From positions 1-64,000 of the forward strand of contig NZ_VOBQ01000011.1 in assembly GCF_007833165.1 (NCBI RefSeq): a stretch of DNA of 64,000 nucleotides, read 5' to 3'. The stretch comes from Caenimonas sedimenti (GTDB lineage Bacteria; Pseudomonadota; Gammaproteobacteria; Burkholderiales; Burkholderiaceae_C). The first letter of the stretch is position 1. Every line of letters starts with the position of its first letter. Under the pieces are notes generated by a model, which was not told the origin of the DNA, did not search any database, and saw only the letters and a program-made list of their open reading frames with translations. Shown here in pieces: positions 38,843 through 48,543 of the stretch. A program made the position numbers and the translations under genes.

Positions 38843-39982
38843 TCAATAGCGCTTGGCCACTTCTTCCAGCATCACCTCGGTGGCACCACCGCCGATGGCC
38901 AGCACCCGCGCGTCGCGCCACAGGCGCTCGATGGCCGTCTCGCGGATGAAGCCCATGCCGCCGTGGAACTGCTGGCAGGTCTGCACCACCTCGTTGACGA
39001 GTTCGCCCGTCAGCGCCTTCAGCATCGACACGTCCTGCACGATGTCATGCCCCTGCGTGACGCGCCAGGCGCAGTGGTACATGAACTGGCGCGCGGCGCG
39101 CGTCTTGGCGTCGAGCATCGAGAGACGCTGGCGGATGGTCTGCTGCTCCCACAGGACGCCGCCGAAGGCCTGCCGCTGCCGCACATAGTCCAGCGTGTGC
39201 TTCAGCGCCTGCTGGCAGTGGCCGACGGCCATCGCCGCCAGGGCGATGCGCTCCGTCTGGAAGTTCTGCATGACCGAGTAGAAGCCCTTGCCCTCCTCGC
39301 CCAGCAGGTTGGCGGCTGGGATGCGCACGTTGTCGAAGACGAGCTCGGCGGTGTCGGACGAGAGCCAGCCGGTCTTCTTGAGCGCACGGCCGACCGTGAA
39401 GCCGGGCGTGCCCTTCTCCACGATGAACATCGAGACCTCGCGTTTGCCCGGCCCGGTCTTCGCCGCCACGAAGTACAGGTCCGCATGGACGCCATTGGTG
39501 ATGAACATCTTGGTGCCGTTCAACACCCAGTGGTCGCCAGCCCGCTTCGCGCTGGTCCGGATGCCGGCCACGTCCGAGCCGGCGCCCGGCTCGGTGATGC
39601 CGACGGCGGTAATCAGCTCACCCGTGGTCACCTTGCGCAGGTACTTGTCCTTCTGCGCCGCGCTGCCGGCATGGTGGAGGTGCGGCCCGGCCATGTCGGT
39701 ATGGACCAGCACGGTGATGATGAAGCCGGCGAAGGTCGATTGCGACAGGGCTTCGGCGAACACCAGGTTGGTCATCGCGTCGGCCCCGGCACCGCCATAT
39801 TCAGGCTCGAACATCAATCCCAGCAGGCCGGCCGCACCCAGGCGGCGCAGCACCTCGCGCGGGACCATGCCCTGCTCTTCCCAGGCGGCGCCGTGCGGCT
39901 CGACCTCCTTCGCGATGAAGCGCGCGACCTGGTCGCGCAGCAGCTCGTGATCGGGCGAGTCGTAGATGGAAACGTTGGACAT
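38843..39982 (-). CDS. Acyl-CoA dehydrogenase (isovaleryl/long-chain type active site)
   Basis: The 379-residue flavoprotein has TEPGAGSD, the FAD segment AVGITEPGAG and FHGGMGF. The C-terminal catalytic Glu of many acyl-CoA dehydrogenases (YEGT) is absent (IGGGATE here). A Glu in helix G, NFQTERIALA (about 240), aligns with the catalytic base of isovaleryl- and long-chain enzymes. By position it should supply 3-methylcrotonyl-CoA from isovaleryl-CoA, but its N-terminal half is unlike the isovaleryl-CoA dehydrogenases I remember from Burkholderiales, so the substrate is uncertain. Six bases separate it from the carboxylase beta gene. Confidence 0.88.
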   Translation of the reverse strand: MSNVSIYDSPDHELLRDQVARFIAKEVEPHGAAWEEQGMVPREVLRRLGAAGLLGLMFEPEYGGAGADAMTNLVFAEALSQSTFAGFIITVLVHTDMAGPHLHHAGSAAQKDKYLRKVTTGELITAVGITEPGAGSDVAGIRTSAKRAGDHWVLNGTKMFITNGVHADLYFVAAKTGPGKREVSMFIVEKGTPGFTVGRALKKTGWLSSDTAELVFDNVRIPAANLLGEEGKGFYSVMQNFQTERIALAAMAVGHCQQALKHTLDYVRQRQAFGGVLWEQQTIRQRLSMLDAKTRAARQFMYHCAWRVTQGHDIVQDVSMLKALTGELVNEVVQTCQQFHGGMGFIRETAIERLWRDARVLAIGGGATEVMLEEVAKRY

Positions 39983-39987
39983 CGCGG

Positions 39988-41610
39988 TCACATCCGGAAC
40001 ACGCCGAACTTCGGCTCGGGGATGGGCGCATTCAGGGAAGCCGACAAGCCCAGCGAGAGCACGCGGCGCGTGTCCGCGGGGTCGATGACACCGTCGTCCC
40101 AGAGCCGCGCACTGGCGTAGTAGGGATGCGACTGGTGGGTGAACTGATCGAGCAGCGGCTGCTTGAAGGCCGCTTCCTCCTCGGCGCTCCACTGGCCGCC
40201 GCGGCCCTCGATGCCGTCGCGCTTGACGGTGGCCAGCACGCTCGCCGCCTGCTCTCCGCCCATCACGGAGATGCGCGCGTTCGGCCACATCCACAGGAAG
40301 CGTGGCGAATAGGCCCGACCGCACATGCCGTAGTTGCCGGCGCCGAAGCTGCCGCCGATGATCACGGTGAACTTCGGCACGGTCGCCGTCGCCACCGCCG
40401 TCACCATCTTGGCGCCGTGGCGGGCGATGCCCTCGTTCTCGTACTTGCGGCCCACCATGAAGCCGGTGATGTTCTGCAGGAACACCAGCGGCACCTTGCG
40501 CTGGCAGCACAGCTCGATGAAGTGCGCGCCCTTCTGCGCCGATTCGCTGAACAGGACGCCGTTGTTGGCGATGATGCCGACCGGCATGCCCTCGATGTGG
40601 CCGAAGCCGCAGACCAGGGTGGCGCCGAAGCGCGCCTTGAATTCGTGGAACTCGGAGCCGTCGACGACGCGCGCGATGATCTCGCGCACGTCGAAAGGCT
40701 TGCGCGCATCCGTCGGGATCACGCCGTACAGCTCCTTCGGGTCGAAGCGCGGCGGCTCGGGCGCACGCAATTGCACGGCCGGGGTCTTGGGGCGGTTCAG
40801 CGTACCGACGATCTGCCGCGCGATCGCCAGCGCATGCTCGTCGTTCAGGGCCAGGTGATCCGCCACCCCAGACAACCGCGTGTGGACGTCGCCACCGCCC
40901 AGGTCTTCCGCGCTGACGATCTCGCCGATCGCCGCTTTCACGAGCGGCGGGCCGCCCAGGAAGATGGTGCCCTGCTCCTTGACGATGATGGTCTCGTCGC
41001 TCATGGCCGGCACATAGGCGCCGCCCGCGGTACAGGAACCCATCACCACGGCGATCTGGGCGATGCCCTGTGCGCTCAGGTTGGCCTGGTTGAAGAAGAT
41101 GCGGCCGAAATGCTCGCGATCGGGGAACACCTCGTCCTGGTTGGGCAGGTTGGCGCCGCCCGAATCCACCAGGTAGATGCATGGCAGGCGGTTCTGGGCC
41201 GCGATCTCCTGCGCCCGCAGGTGCTTCTTCACCGTCATCGGGTAGTAGGTTCCGCCCTTCACCGTGGCGTCGTTGCACACCACGATGCAGTCCACGCCGC
41301 TCACGCGGCCGATGCCGGCGATCAGGCCGGCGCAAGGCGCGTCCATGCCGCCGTCCTTGTTGAGGTACATGCCGTGCGCGGCCAGGGGCGCGATCTCGAG
41401 GAACGGCGTGCCCGGGTCCAACAGCATCTGCACGCGCTCGCGCGGGGGCAGCTTCCCGCGCGCCGAATGCTTGGCGCGCGCCGCCTCGCCGCCGCCGGCG
41501 GCGTGCACCGCCACCTGCGCGTTGAGGTCGTCGACCAGCGCCCGCATGGCGGCCGCGTTGGCCTGGAAGTCGGCGGAGCGGGGATTGAGTTGGGATGCGA
41601 GGACCGGCAC
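39988..41610 (-). CDS. liuB: Methylcrotonoyl-CoA carboxylase beta subunit (carboxyltransferase)
   Basis: The 540-residue subunit transfers CO2 from biotin to 3-methylcrotonyl-CoA. Landmarks are [54 protein letters not shown] and the acyl-CoA loop [19 protein letters not shown], read in parts. It starts at GTG 41610 with GGAG 7 bases upstream; the long open frame beyond is non-coding. It is the first gene of the operon, divergent from an AraC-type regulator 117 bases away. Geranyl-CoA carboxylase is the alternative. Confidence 0.93.
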   Translation of the reverse strand: MPVLASQLNPRSADFQANAAAMRALVDDLNAQVAVHAAGGGEAARAKHSARGKLPPRERVQMLLDPGTPFLEIAPLAAHGMYLNKDGGMDAPCAGLIAGIGRVSGVDCIVVCNDATVKGGTYYPMTVKKHLRAQEIAAQNRLPCIYLVDSGGANLPNQDEVFPDREHFGRIFFNQANLSAQGIAQIAVVMGSCTAGGAYVPAMSDETIIVKEQGTIFLGGPPLVKAAIGEIVSAEDLGGGDVHTRLSGVADHLALNDEHALAIARQIVGTLNRPKTPAVQLRAPEPPRFDPKELYGVIPTDARKPFDVREIIARVVDGSEFHEFKARFGATLVCGFGHIEGMPVGIIANNGVLFSESAQKGAHFIELCCQRKVPLVFLQNITGFMVGRKYENEGIARHGAKMVTAVATATVPKFTVIIGGSFGAGNYGMCGRAYSPRFLWMWPNARISVMGGEQAASVLATVKRDGIEGRGGQWSAEEEAAFKQPLLDQFTHQSHPYYASARLWDDGVIDPADTRRVLSLGLSASLNAPIPEPKFGVFRM

Positions 41611-41727
41611 GCTGTCTCCTGGTGAACCCGCCACGATAGCGCCAAGCGGGCCGGGCGGGCGGCGCGATGGCCGCGCCCGCCGCCAGGCGGGTTGCAAATC
41701 GTGCCACGCTGCCCCAGACTTCCGGCG

Positions 41728-42762
41728 ATGCCCGCCGCGCCCCCAAGCCGTCCTGCCGCCACCGCGGCGGCCGCCACCCCGATGGCCTTCGCCCGCGCCA
41801 TCGCCGCCGCCTACCGCCGGCACGGCCAGAACCCGGACGGGGCCTTGAAACTGGCACGGATCACGCCAGCCCAACTGCAGAAAGCCGATGGCCGCATGAC
41901 CGCGCGCCAGATGGAGCTGCTGTCGGCCGCGGCCATGCAGGAGCTGGACGACGAAGGCCTGGCCGCGTTCGAGCGCAAGCTGCCGTGGGGCAGCTACGGC
42001 ATGCTGGCGCGCGCCTCGCTCACCGCCCCCACGCTGGGCGTGGCGCTGAAGCGCTGGTGCCGGCACCACGGCCTGATCGCGGGCGGCGTCCGGCTGGCGC
42101 TCGCGGTGAGCGGCAGCACCGCCATCGTGTCTCTGCGCGAACAGCGCACGCTGCCGCGCGAGGTGCGCGAGCTGAGCATCGCCTTCGTGCTGCGCAACAT
42201 CCACGGCCTCGCCTGCTGGTATGTCGACTCGCGCATCCCGCTGCAGGGCGCCCGCTTCCCGTATCCGGCGCCGCCGCATGCCGACGCGTACCAGCACATG
42301 TTCCCCGGTCCGCGGCAGTTCGATTCGGCGCAGGCCGAGCTGCGCTTCGACGCGCAATACCTGGCATTGCCGCTGCGCCGCGACGAGAAGGCTTTGAACC
42401 AGCTGCTGCAACGCGCCCTGCCGATCACCGTGCTGCAGTACCGGCGCGACCGCCTGCTGGTGGGGCAGGTGCGCCAGGCGCTGGCCGCACACCCGGAGCG
42501 CGCGCCCAGCGCCGCTGCGCTCGCCGAAGTGCTCCATGTCTCCGCCCGCACGCTGCACCGCCAGCTGAAGGAGGAAGGCGCGAGCCTGCAGCGGTTGAAG
42601 GACGAGGTGCGCATGGAACGCGCGAAGGACCTGTTGCTGCGCACCACCCGGCCCGTGAAACAGGTCGCGGCGGCCGTGGGCTTTCGCAACGAAAAGAGCT
42701 TCGCGCGCGCGTTCCGGGCCTGGGTGGGCGTTGCGCCCGGCGCCTTCCGCAGCACGCAGTGA
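41728..42762 (+). CDS. AraC-family regulator, arabinose-binding-domain type
   Basis: In the 344-residue protein, an N-terminal effector domain (about 15-215) of the type found in OruR/ArgR-like AraC regulators precedes a C-terminal double HTH with [21 protein letters not shown] and [21 protein letters not shown] (read separately). ATG 41728 is preferred; 41692 would add a non-conserved leader. Its divergent position makes it the likely regulator of the leucine operon, with the operator in 41611-41727. Confidence 0.87.
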   Translation: MPAAPPSRPAATAAAATPMAFARAIAAAYRRHGQNPDGALKLARITPAQLQKADGRMTARQMELLSAAAMQELDDEGLAAFERKLPWGSYGMLARASLTAPTLGVALKRWCRHHGLIAGGVRLALAVSGSTAIVSLREQRTLPREVRELSIAFVLRNIHGLACWYVDSRIPLQGARFPYPAPPHADAYQHMFPGPRQFDSAQAELRFDAQYLALPLRRDEKALNQLLQRALPITVLQYRRDRLLVGQVRQALAAHPERAPSAAALAEVLHVSARTLHRQLKEEGASLQRLKDEVRMERAKDLLLRTTRPVKQVAAAVGFRNEKSFARAFRAWVGVAPGAFRSTQ

Positions 42763-42771
42763 CACGCCGCC

Positions 42772-43752
42772 TCAGGCGCTCGCCACGTGCGTGCGGAAAG
42801 CGCTCGGGTTCGCGCCCGCCCACTTCCGCATCATGCGGCGCAGCGCGGTGGCATCTTCATAGCCGACCTGCTCCGCCACCTGGGCGATGCTCATCTTGCT
42901 GGTCTCGATCAGCGCCCGCGCGCGCTGCAGTCGGACGTTCTGCACCAGCGCGAGCGGGCCCAGGCCCGTCGCGGCCCGCACGTGCCGGGCCAGCGTGCGT
43001 TCCGACATCGCGAACTCGCCGGCCAGGTCCGCCACGCTGGGCGGGCGCGGCAGCCCCGCCTCGATCCTGGCCGTGACGCGGGCCACCAGCGCATTGCCGG
43101 TCGCGAGCATCGCCGGCACCGCATAGCCCGCCTGGGCCTGGCGCGCATCGAGCACGAGGACGCGGCGCACCAGTTCCGCCAGCGGCGTGCCGAAACGCGA
43201 CTGCAGCAGGTGCAGCATGAGGTCGGTCTGCGCGAACGCCGCGCCGGCCGTGGCCACCGGCCCGTCGACGCAGACCATGCGCTCGGCCGCCACCACGCAC
43301 GCCGGTTCGATCTGTTGCAGCCGGGACGCGAGCCACCACGAGGTGGTCACGCGCCGGCCCGCAAGCGCACCGGCCGCCTGCAGCAGGAACACTGCGGAGC
43401 ACGAGGCCGCCAGGCTGCCTCCCGCCGCATGCTGCGCCCGCAGCGCTGCGACGGCCCGTTGCGCGCCGGGCTCCGCCAGCCGGGCGCGGATCGCCCCGGG
43501 ATTTTCCGTGCCGAGGCCGGGGACGATCCAGGCCGAGCGGTCCGGCCGGGCGCGCCGCGCGAGGGCGTCCGTGTCCACGGTCATCCCGTTGCCCAGCGTG
43601 ACCCGGCCGCCCTCCGGCGACTTGACGCGCCAGCGCGGCGGCGCGGCCGACGCCCGCGGCGCCAGCGCCGCGGCGGCAGCCACCATGTCGAGCGTCGCCG
43701 CCACGCTGGATGCGAAAGCGCCGGGCAGGACCAGGACGGTGAAATCGTGCAT
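42772..43752 (-). CDS. GlxA-family transcriptional regulator (DJ-1/PfpI plus AraC HTH)
   Basis: In the 326-residue protein, residues 1-165 form a class I amidotransferase-like domain with a nucleophile-elbow cysteine in LAASCSAVFLLQAAG. Residues 215-320 are an AraC HTH (MSERTLARHVRAATG and QVGYEDATALRRM). Members control amine or amino-acid catabolism. ATG 43752 was chosen over 43794, which would overlap the upstream region. The 73-base gap to the divergent hydrolase gene would hold the operator, so that gene is a possible target. Confidence 0.88.
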   Translation of the reverse strand: MHDFTVLVLPGAFASSVAATLDMVAAAAALAPRASAAPPRWRVKSPEGGRVTLGNGMTVDTDALARRARPDRSAWIVPGLGTENPGAIRARLAEPGAQRAVAALRAQHAAGGSLAASCSAVFLLQAAGALAGRRVTTSWWLASRLQQIEPACVVAAERMVCVDGPVATAGAAFAQTDLMLHLLQSRFGTPLAELVRRVLVLDARQAQAGYAVPAMLATGNALVARVTARIEAGLPRPPSVADLAGEFAMSERTLARHVRAATGLGPLALVQNVRLQRARALIETSKMSIAQVAEQVGYEDATALRRMMRKWAGANPSAFRTHVASA

Positions 43753-43825
43753 TGACCGAAAAAGCCTGAAGGATGTCAAAAGCGACGCTCCCACTCTAAC
43801 GCGCCGCCGGGTTCAATGCACCTCC

Positions 43826-44680
43826 ATGACACAACGCAAACTGCAGGAAGACGACCCGCTGGCGGATTTCTCGCCGCGCGAGATCACGCTGGACGACGCC
43901 ACCAAGCGGGTCTACGTCGCGGGCCGCGGGCCGGCGGTGATCGTGATGGCCGAGATGCCCGGCATCAGCCCCCACGTCGCGCGCTTTGCCCGCTGGGTGC
44001 GCGACGCGGGCTTCACCGTCTACATGCCATCGCTGTTCGGCCGCGACGGCGCCGTGGCCACGGCGGAGGAAGGCGTCAAAGTGTTCCGGCGCGCCTGCGT
44101 CAGCGCGGAATTCCGTGCGTTCGCGGCCGATGAAGCCAGCCCGGTCACGCAATGGCTCCGTGCACTGGCGCGGCTCGCCCACGCGGAATGCGGTGGGCCG
44201 GGCGTGGGCGCGATCGGCATGTGCTTCACCGGCAACTTCGCGCTCAGCATGATGCTCGAGCCCGCCGTGCTGGCGCCGGTGCTCTCCCAGCCCAGCCTGC
44301 CGCTGGAGAACCCGGCCGCGACCGGCATCGCCCCCGCCGAACTGGCGGCCGTGCGCGCGCGGCTGGAGCGCGAGGACCTGACGGTGCGGGCTTACCGCTT
44401 CGCCGGTGACAAGTGGTGCACCGCGCAGCGCTTCGCGGCGTTCACCGAAGCGCTGGGACCGCGTTTCGTCGCCCGCGTGCTGCCCGACAGCGCGGCCAGC
44501 CGCGACACGCCGCCGTTCTTCCGCGACGTGGTCGCGAGCCCGCACAGCGTGGTGACGGCGCACCTCATCGACGAGGCGGGGCAGCCGACGCTGTCGGCCC
44601 GTGACGAGATCCTGGATTTCTTCGCTGCGCGCCTGCGGCGGGCAACCGAAGCCGTCAGAACGACAGCTGCTGGGGCGTGA
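43826..44680 (+). CDS. Dienelactone hydrolase family protein
   Basis: The 284-residue alpha/beta hydrolase has the nucleophile elbow GMCFTGNFAL, where Cys replaces the usual Ser as in dienelactone hydrolases. AEMPGISPHVARFARWVRDAGF sits at the N-terminus, and a C-terminal histidine lies in the SPHSVVTAH region. The aspartate usually before it seems to be in the FAGDKWC segment. It is divergent from the GlxA-type regulator. The start ATG 43826 excludes a long unlikely upstream frame. Its 3' end overlaps a small convergent gene by 26 bases. Confidence 0.88.
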   Translation: MTQRKLQEDDPLADFSPREITLDDATKRVYVAGRGPAVIVMAEMPGISPHVARFARWVRDAGFTVYMPSLFGRDGAVATAEEGVKVFRRACVSAEFRAFAADEASPVTQWLRALARLAHAECGGPGVGAIGMCFTGNFALSMMLEPAVLAPVLSQPSLPLENPAATGIAPAELAAVRARLEREDLTVRAYRFAGDKWCTAQRFAAFTEALGPRFVARVLPDSAASRDTPPFFRDVVASPHSVVTAHLIDEAGQPTLSARDEILDFFAARLRRATEAVRTTAAGA

Positions 44681-44855
44681 ACGGCCGGCGCGGCAGGTCG
44701 CCGTAGGCTTCCTTGGCGCGCCGGATGCGCTCGAGGTCGGCGAGGAGCGTCATCAAGGCCGCATCGGCGCCCACGCCGCTGCGGCCGCGCGGGACACGGT
44801 ACTCGGGGGGCTTGACCTCGGGGTCGCGCCAGGGGGTGGGTTCGAAATGCTGCAT
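44655..44855 (-). CDS. Small conserved-looking hypothetical protein
   Basis: The 66-residue soluble protein has an N-terminal Pro-rich half (TPWRDPEVKPPEYRVPRG) and a C-terminal helix with LLADLERIRRAKEAYGDLP. The balanced composition and clean ATG favour a real gene, although it overlaps the convergent hydrolase end. No family recognised. Confidence 0.5.
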   Translation of the reverse strand: MQHFEPTPWRDPEVKPPEYRVPRGRSGVGADAALMTLLADLERIRRAKEAYGDLPRRPFTPQQLSF

Positions 44856-44946
44856 GGCGTTGCCGCAAATGCTACCGCCGGACGCGCACCCTGTCGACTC
44901 CCCGCCACGGCCGAGCAGGAGGAAGAGGACGCGCTAGCATGGGGCC

Positions 44947-45819
44947 GTGCACCCCATCGCCGGCTACTACATCAACCTGGACCGCTCACCAGACCGGGCC
45001 GCATTCATGCAGGAGCAGCTGGCACGGCTGGGCTTGCATGGGATGCAGCGCCACGTCGCCATCGACGGCGCGCAAAGCGCGCTCCCGCCGGGCTGCACCC
45101 TCCTGCCGGGCGAATACGCATGCTTCCTGTCCCATCTGCGGGTCCTCGAGCAGGCGCCGCCCGAGTCCGTCACCCTCGTGCTGGAAGACGACGTCGAGCT
45201 GAGTCCCCACTTGCCGGAACTCCTGTCCGGCATCGTCCAGGCGGCCGCGCCCGCTTTCGACATCGCCCTGCTCGAGTGCCAGCCTCATTTTTCGCTGGCG
45301 GATGTGTCCCGGCTCTGGGACGTCGCCTCGCGCCACTTCGTCGGCGTCACCCGGCGGATCGGCGGCGTGGACCTCATGGATGCGCAGCGCCATTACAAGT
45401 GGGGCATGATCGCCTATGTGGTCCCGCCGGCTGCACGCCGCCGCGTGCTGGAGGTGCTGCACCGCGCCATGGCCAACGGTCCCATCCTGCCGATCGACCG
45501 CTGCCTGGAGCAGGCATTCACGACGCAGGCACTGCGCGGCGCCATCACGGTTCCGTTCCTCGCCACGCCGTCATTGCGGTGGCATGGCCGCTCGACCATC
45601 AGCAACGACCGGCTGCCGCAGAACCCACTGACCGTGCTCCGGCGCCTGCTCTATGCGGGCGGATTCGGCGACATCGAAGAACTGACGCGCTCGTTCGCGG
45701 GGGCGCCGGCGGATCCGGCCTTGCGACTGTTCGGCCTGGTGCTGCGCGAACTTGCGGCGTACCAGCGCGCCGTGGCGCAGTTGCCGCCACAGCCACCGCC
45801 CGCCGGCGACGGGAGCTGA
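44947..45819 (+). CDS. Glycosyltransferase family 25 protein, copy 1
   Basis: The 290-residue protein has GT25 hallmarks: YYINLDRSPDR at the start, the AIDG loop, GEYACFLSHLRVLE and the acidic LEDDVEL that binds the metal and nucleotide sugar. GT25 enzymes add galactose or glucose in lipooligosaccharide synthesis. It starts at GTG 44947. It is followed directly by a close paralogue starting 2 bases after its stop. Confidence 0.88.
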   Translation: MHPIAGYYINLDRSPDRAAFMQEQLARLGLHGMQRHVAIDGAQSALPPGCTLLPGEYACFLSHLRVLEQAPPESVTLVLEDDVELSPHLPELLSGIVQAAAPAFDIALLECQPHFSLADVSRLWDVASRHFVGVTRRIGGVDLMDAQRHYKWGMIAYVVPPAARRRVLEVLHRAMANGPILPIDRCLEQAFTTQALRGAITVPFLATPSLRWHGRSTISNDRLPQNPLTVLRRLLYAGGFGDIEELTRSFAGAPADPALRLFGLVLRELAAYQRAVAQLPPQPPPAGDGS

Positions 45820-45820
45820 C

Positions 45821-46714
45821 ATGCAGACACCTTTGCTCGCGGGCTATTTCATCAATCTGGACCGTTCCACCGCCCGCGCAGAGTTCATGCGGGCCCAACT
45901 CGAGCGCCTGGGCATGCGGTGGGTCCAGCGCGCTGCTGCGATCGATGGCGCGCAGGTGTCGCCGCCAGCCGGTTGCCGGCTGCTGCCTGGCGAATACGCT
46001 TGCTTCCTGTCGCACCTGCAAGTGCTGGAACGGGCCCCGCCGGACGCCTTCACCCTGGTCCTGGAGGACGACACCGAACTGAGCGACCAGCTTCCGCAAG
46101 TCCTGGCCATGGCCTTGCAATCCGCGCTGCCGGCGTTCGACGTCGCTCTGCTCGAGTGCCAACCGCACTTCTCGCTGGAGCACGTCTCGGCTCTTTGGGA
46201 CACCGCTTCACGCTTCTTCGTGGGGGGGACCCGCCGGATCAAGGGCGTGGACCTGATGGATGCCGCGATGTATTTCAAGTGGGGCACGCCGGCCTACCTG
46301 GTACCGCCGGGCGGTCGCGGCGCGGTCCTGGATGTGCTGCGCGCGGGTCTCGCCGAAGGGCCGACCATGCCTCTCGACGAATGCATGAGGTCCGGCCTGG
46401 TGGGTGGCAAGTTGCGGGGCGTCATCACGATCCCCTTTCTTGCGACGACCGGGCTGCAGTGGCACGGCCGCTCCGACATCGGGAATGGCGCGCGCATGCC
46501 GGACGATTCGCTGATGGTCTTGCGGCGCCTGCTCTATGCCGGGAGCCTCGGAGATGCCGAATCGCTGGCACGCTCCTTCGCCGCGGCGCCGGCCGACCCC
46601 GGCCTGCAGATGTTCGGGGCGGTGCTGCGCGAACTCGCCGCGCACCAGCGCATGGAAGCCCAGGCGGAGATCCCGCCGCTCACACCCGCGCCGGCCGCGT
46701 CCCCAGCGCCGTGA
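45821..46714 (+). CDS. Glycosyltransferase family 25 protein, copy 2
   Basis: The 297-residue tandem paralogue of the previous gene has the same layout (GYFINLDRSTAR, GEYACFLSHLQVLE, LEDDTEL, LLECQPHFSLE). The two proteins share long identical blocks around residues 80-130, which points to a duplication. Acceptor differences could lie in the C-terminal half. The 3' end overlaps the convergent LysE-type gene by 35 bases. Confidence 0.88.
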   Translation: MQTPLLAGYFINLDRSTARAEFMRAQLERLGMRWVQRAAAIDGAQVSPPAGCRLLPGEYACFLSHLQVLERAPPDAFTLVLEDDTELSDQLPQVLAMALQSALPAFDVALLECQPHFSLEHVSALWDTASRFFVGGTRRIKGVDLMDAAMYFKWGTPAYLVPPGGRGAVLDVLRAGLAEGPTMPLDECMRSGLVGGKLRGVITIPFLATTGLQWHGRSDIGNGARMPDDSLMVLRRLLYAGSLGDAESLARSFAAAPADPGLQMFGAVLRELAAHQRMEAQAEIPPLTPAPAASPAP

Positions 46715-47321
46715 GCACGCCCAGCCCGATGAAGGAAGTGCCCGCCAGGCGGTTGCCCCACACCGCGTGCCGCGAGATGCTGCCCAGCCGCGGCGCGATC
46801 AGGCTGGCGGCCAGCACGTAGAACAGGTCGGTGCAGCAGGCGATGCCGACGAACACGCCGCCCAACGCCAGCGTCTGCGCCAGCGCGCTGCCCTGGGCGT
46901 CCATGAACTGGGGCAGGAACGCGGCGAAGAACAGGCTGGTCTTGGGGTTGAGCAACGCCACGACGAACCCGTCGCGGAACACCCGTGCGAGCGGCTGCGC
47001 GGGCGGGGCCTCGCCCACGCCCGTACCCGCAGGCGCCGCGCGCCACAAGCGGATCCCGAGGTAGACCAGGTACGCGGCGCCGGCCCACTTCACGACCGTG
47101 AACGCGGCGGACGACACGGCAAACAAGGCGGCCAGGCCGAGCGCCGCGCCAATCGCGTTACCCAGGTTGCCGAGGGCGACGCCGAGGACGGAGGCCAGCC
47201 CACAGGCCCGCCCCTGCCCCAGCGTGCGCGCCAGGATGTAAACGACGGCCGGACCGGGGGTGAGCGCCAGCACCAGGCTGGCGGCGACGAAGGCCAGGAG
47301 CAACGGGGGATCGGGCAGCAT
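46680..47321 (-). CDS. LysE-family amino-acid exporter
   Basis: The 213-residue protein has six helices, the N-terminal LALTPGPAVVYILARTLGQG motif and the central NPKTSLFFAAFLPQF segment of the LysE/RhtB superfamily. It would export amino acids or derivatives across the inner membrane. ATG 47321 is preferred over 47348. Confidence 0.9.
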   Translation of the reverse strand: MLPDPPLLLAFVAASLVLALTPGPAVVYILARTLGQGRACGLASVLGVALGNLGNAIGAALGLAALFAVSSAAFTVVKWAGAAYLVYLGIRLWRAAPAGTGVGEAPPAQPLARVFRDGFVVALLNPKTSLFFAAFLPQFMDAQGSALAQTLALGGVFVGIACCTDLFYVLAASLIAPRLGSISRHAVWGNRLAGTSFIGLGVLTALGTRPARV

Positions 47322-47372
47322 GGGAATTCTTCTCCGGTCGAGTAGCATTCAGCCGATGCCGGAGACGCCGCC

Positions 47373-47615
47373 ATGAGACATCTCGCCATTCTCGCCTGCC
47401 TGGGCGCCTGCCTCGCGGGTTGCGGGGACGGCGTGCACACCCTGTACCGCAGCAACGCCAGTGACCCGAACAAGCGCGAGCACGTCGCCACGTTCGACGC
47501 GTCGGAAGGCGACAAGTACAACGCGGCGAATTGCACGCTGGCCAGCAACCTGCTGCAGGAGCAACCGCGCAACCTGATCCGCTTCTGGTGCGAAAAAGGC
47601 CCATACAAGAAGTAG
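47373..47615 (+). CDS. Small lipoprotein (EexN-like)
   Basis: The 80-residue lipoprotein has lipobox LAGC with cysteine 17. The mature part ends with RFWCEKGPYKK, and an NCTLASNLLQEQP block precedes it. This N-C...WCEKG.YK pattern resembles EexN/TrbK-like small lipoproteins linked to entry exclusion in conjugation, but no conjugation genes are near, so a general envelope role is equally likely. Confidence 0.75.
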   Translation: MRHLAILACLGACLAGCGDGVHTLYRSNASDPNKREHVATFDASEGDKYNAANCTLASNLLQEQPRNLIRFWCEKGPYKK

Positions 47616-47698
47616 CCGCTCCTGTCGCCTCCCAGCCTACAGGGGCGGGCAACAACCGCTTACAGGCAAGCGTGCGGTATTGCTGCACAGTAGGTGCC

Positions 47699-48022
47699 AT
47701 GAGCTCCTCGTTGACCTCCTTGCGGCGCACGTATTCGCTGGCCCGCGTCCACCATCCCAGCCCCCGCCTGGTGCAGCTCCACGGCGACTACCGCCGGCTG
47801 AAGAGCGCCTATGACAGGCAGCTGGCGGAAGACGCCGACCACGAAGTGGCGCTGGCCATGATCCTTGGCGACCTGATCCCGGTCGAGCGCCAGCTGGCCG
47901 AGATGTTGCAGCGCGCGGAGCAGCAGCCCGCCAATGCGCCTTCGTTGCGCGGCGAGCGTGCCGTGGCGCGAGCAAGCGAACGCGCGCCGAAGAAGCGCCG
48001 CAGCGCCAAGCCGCGGGCCTGA
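47699..48022 (+). CDS. Hypothetical protein with basic tail
   Basis: The 107-residue helical protein has a mid-section of DYRRLKSAYDRQLAEDAD type, probably a coiled coil, and a C-terminal tail rich in Arg, Lys and Ala ending KKRRSAKPRA, suited to nucleic-acid binding. ATG 47699 is taken as the start; the longer frame overlaps the lipoprotein gene. No known family. Confidence 0.55.
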   Translation: MSSSLTSLRRTYSLARVHHPSPRLVQLHGDYRRLKSAYDRQLAEDADHEVALAMILGDLIPVERQLAEMLQRAEQQPANAPSLRGERAVARASERAPKKRRSAKPRA

Positions 48023-48041
48023 CCGCCGGCCCCGGACGGCT

Positions 48042-48362
48042 TCAAGCCAGCGGCTGACGCAGCCCGATCCAGGCGGTCGTCGTCGTGATGGCGGCCGACA
48101 GGCATACGCCCCCCAACGCATAGAACGCGGCCCCCATGCCGGGCGCATCCAGCCAGCCTTCCAGCACGGCACCGGCGGCGCAGAACAGCCCGCAACAACA
48201 CAGCCACCGCCGGATGTAGACCGGCAACCAGGCTGCCTGGCGCTGGTTGTGCCGCAGCACCGCGGCTCGCTCGAACAGGTTGCCGTCGGAGTCCAACTCC
48301 CTGAACAACCAGCCGAAGAAGAAGTACCGGTACAGCAGGGTGCGGAAGGGCAAGTTGTTCAC
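48042..48362 (-). CDS. Hypothetical two-helix membrane protein
   Basis: The 106-residue protein starts at GTG. It has an aromatic N-terminus (LLYRYFFFGWLF), a basic loop and two hydrophobic segments (about 54-70 with three adjacent cysteines, and 78-98). A clear ribosome site is lacking, so confidence is moderate. Confidence 0.5.
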   Translation of the reverse strand: MNNLPFRTLLYRYFFFGWLFRELDSDGNLFERAAVLRHNQRQAAWLPVYIRRWLCCCGLFCAAGAVLEGWLDAPGMGAAFYALGGVCLSAAITTTTAWIGLRQPLA

Positions 48363-48543
48363 GGCGGCAAGTCCGGGACGGAGGAGTAGGCGGACAGCTT
48401 GCGCCGCGGCGCCGTCACCAGCCGTAGGAAGCTATCGACGTCCGGCGTACGCGCAGCGCCGTGGGCACCTGCCCTACACCGGCTTGGTCTCTTCACCGTC
48501 CGCGCCCCGGCGCAGCACGCGTTAGCGTTCCGCAGGCACAACG

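Noticed and set aside
47373-47615. Conjugation/entry-exclusion locus based on the EexN-like lipoprotein
   Set aside because: No transfer genes lie nearby and the similarity is limited to short cysteine-containing segments.
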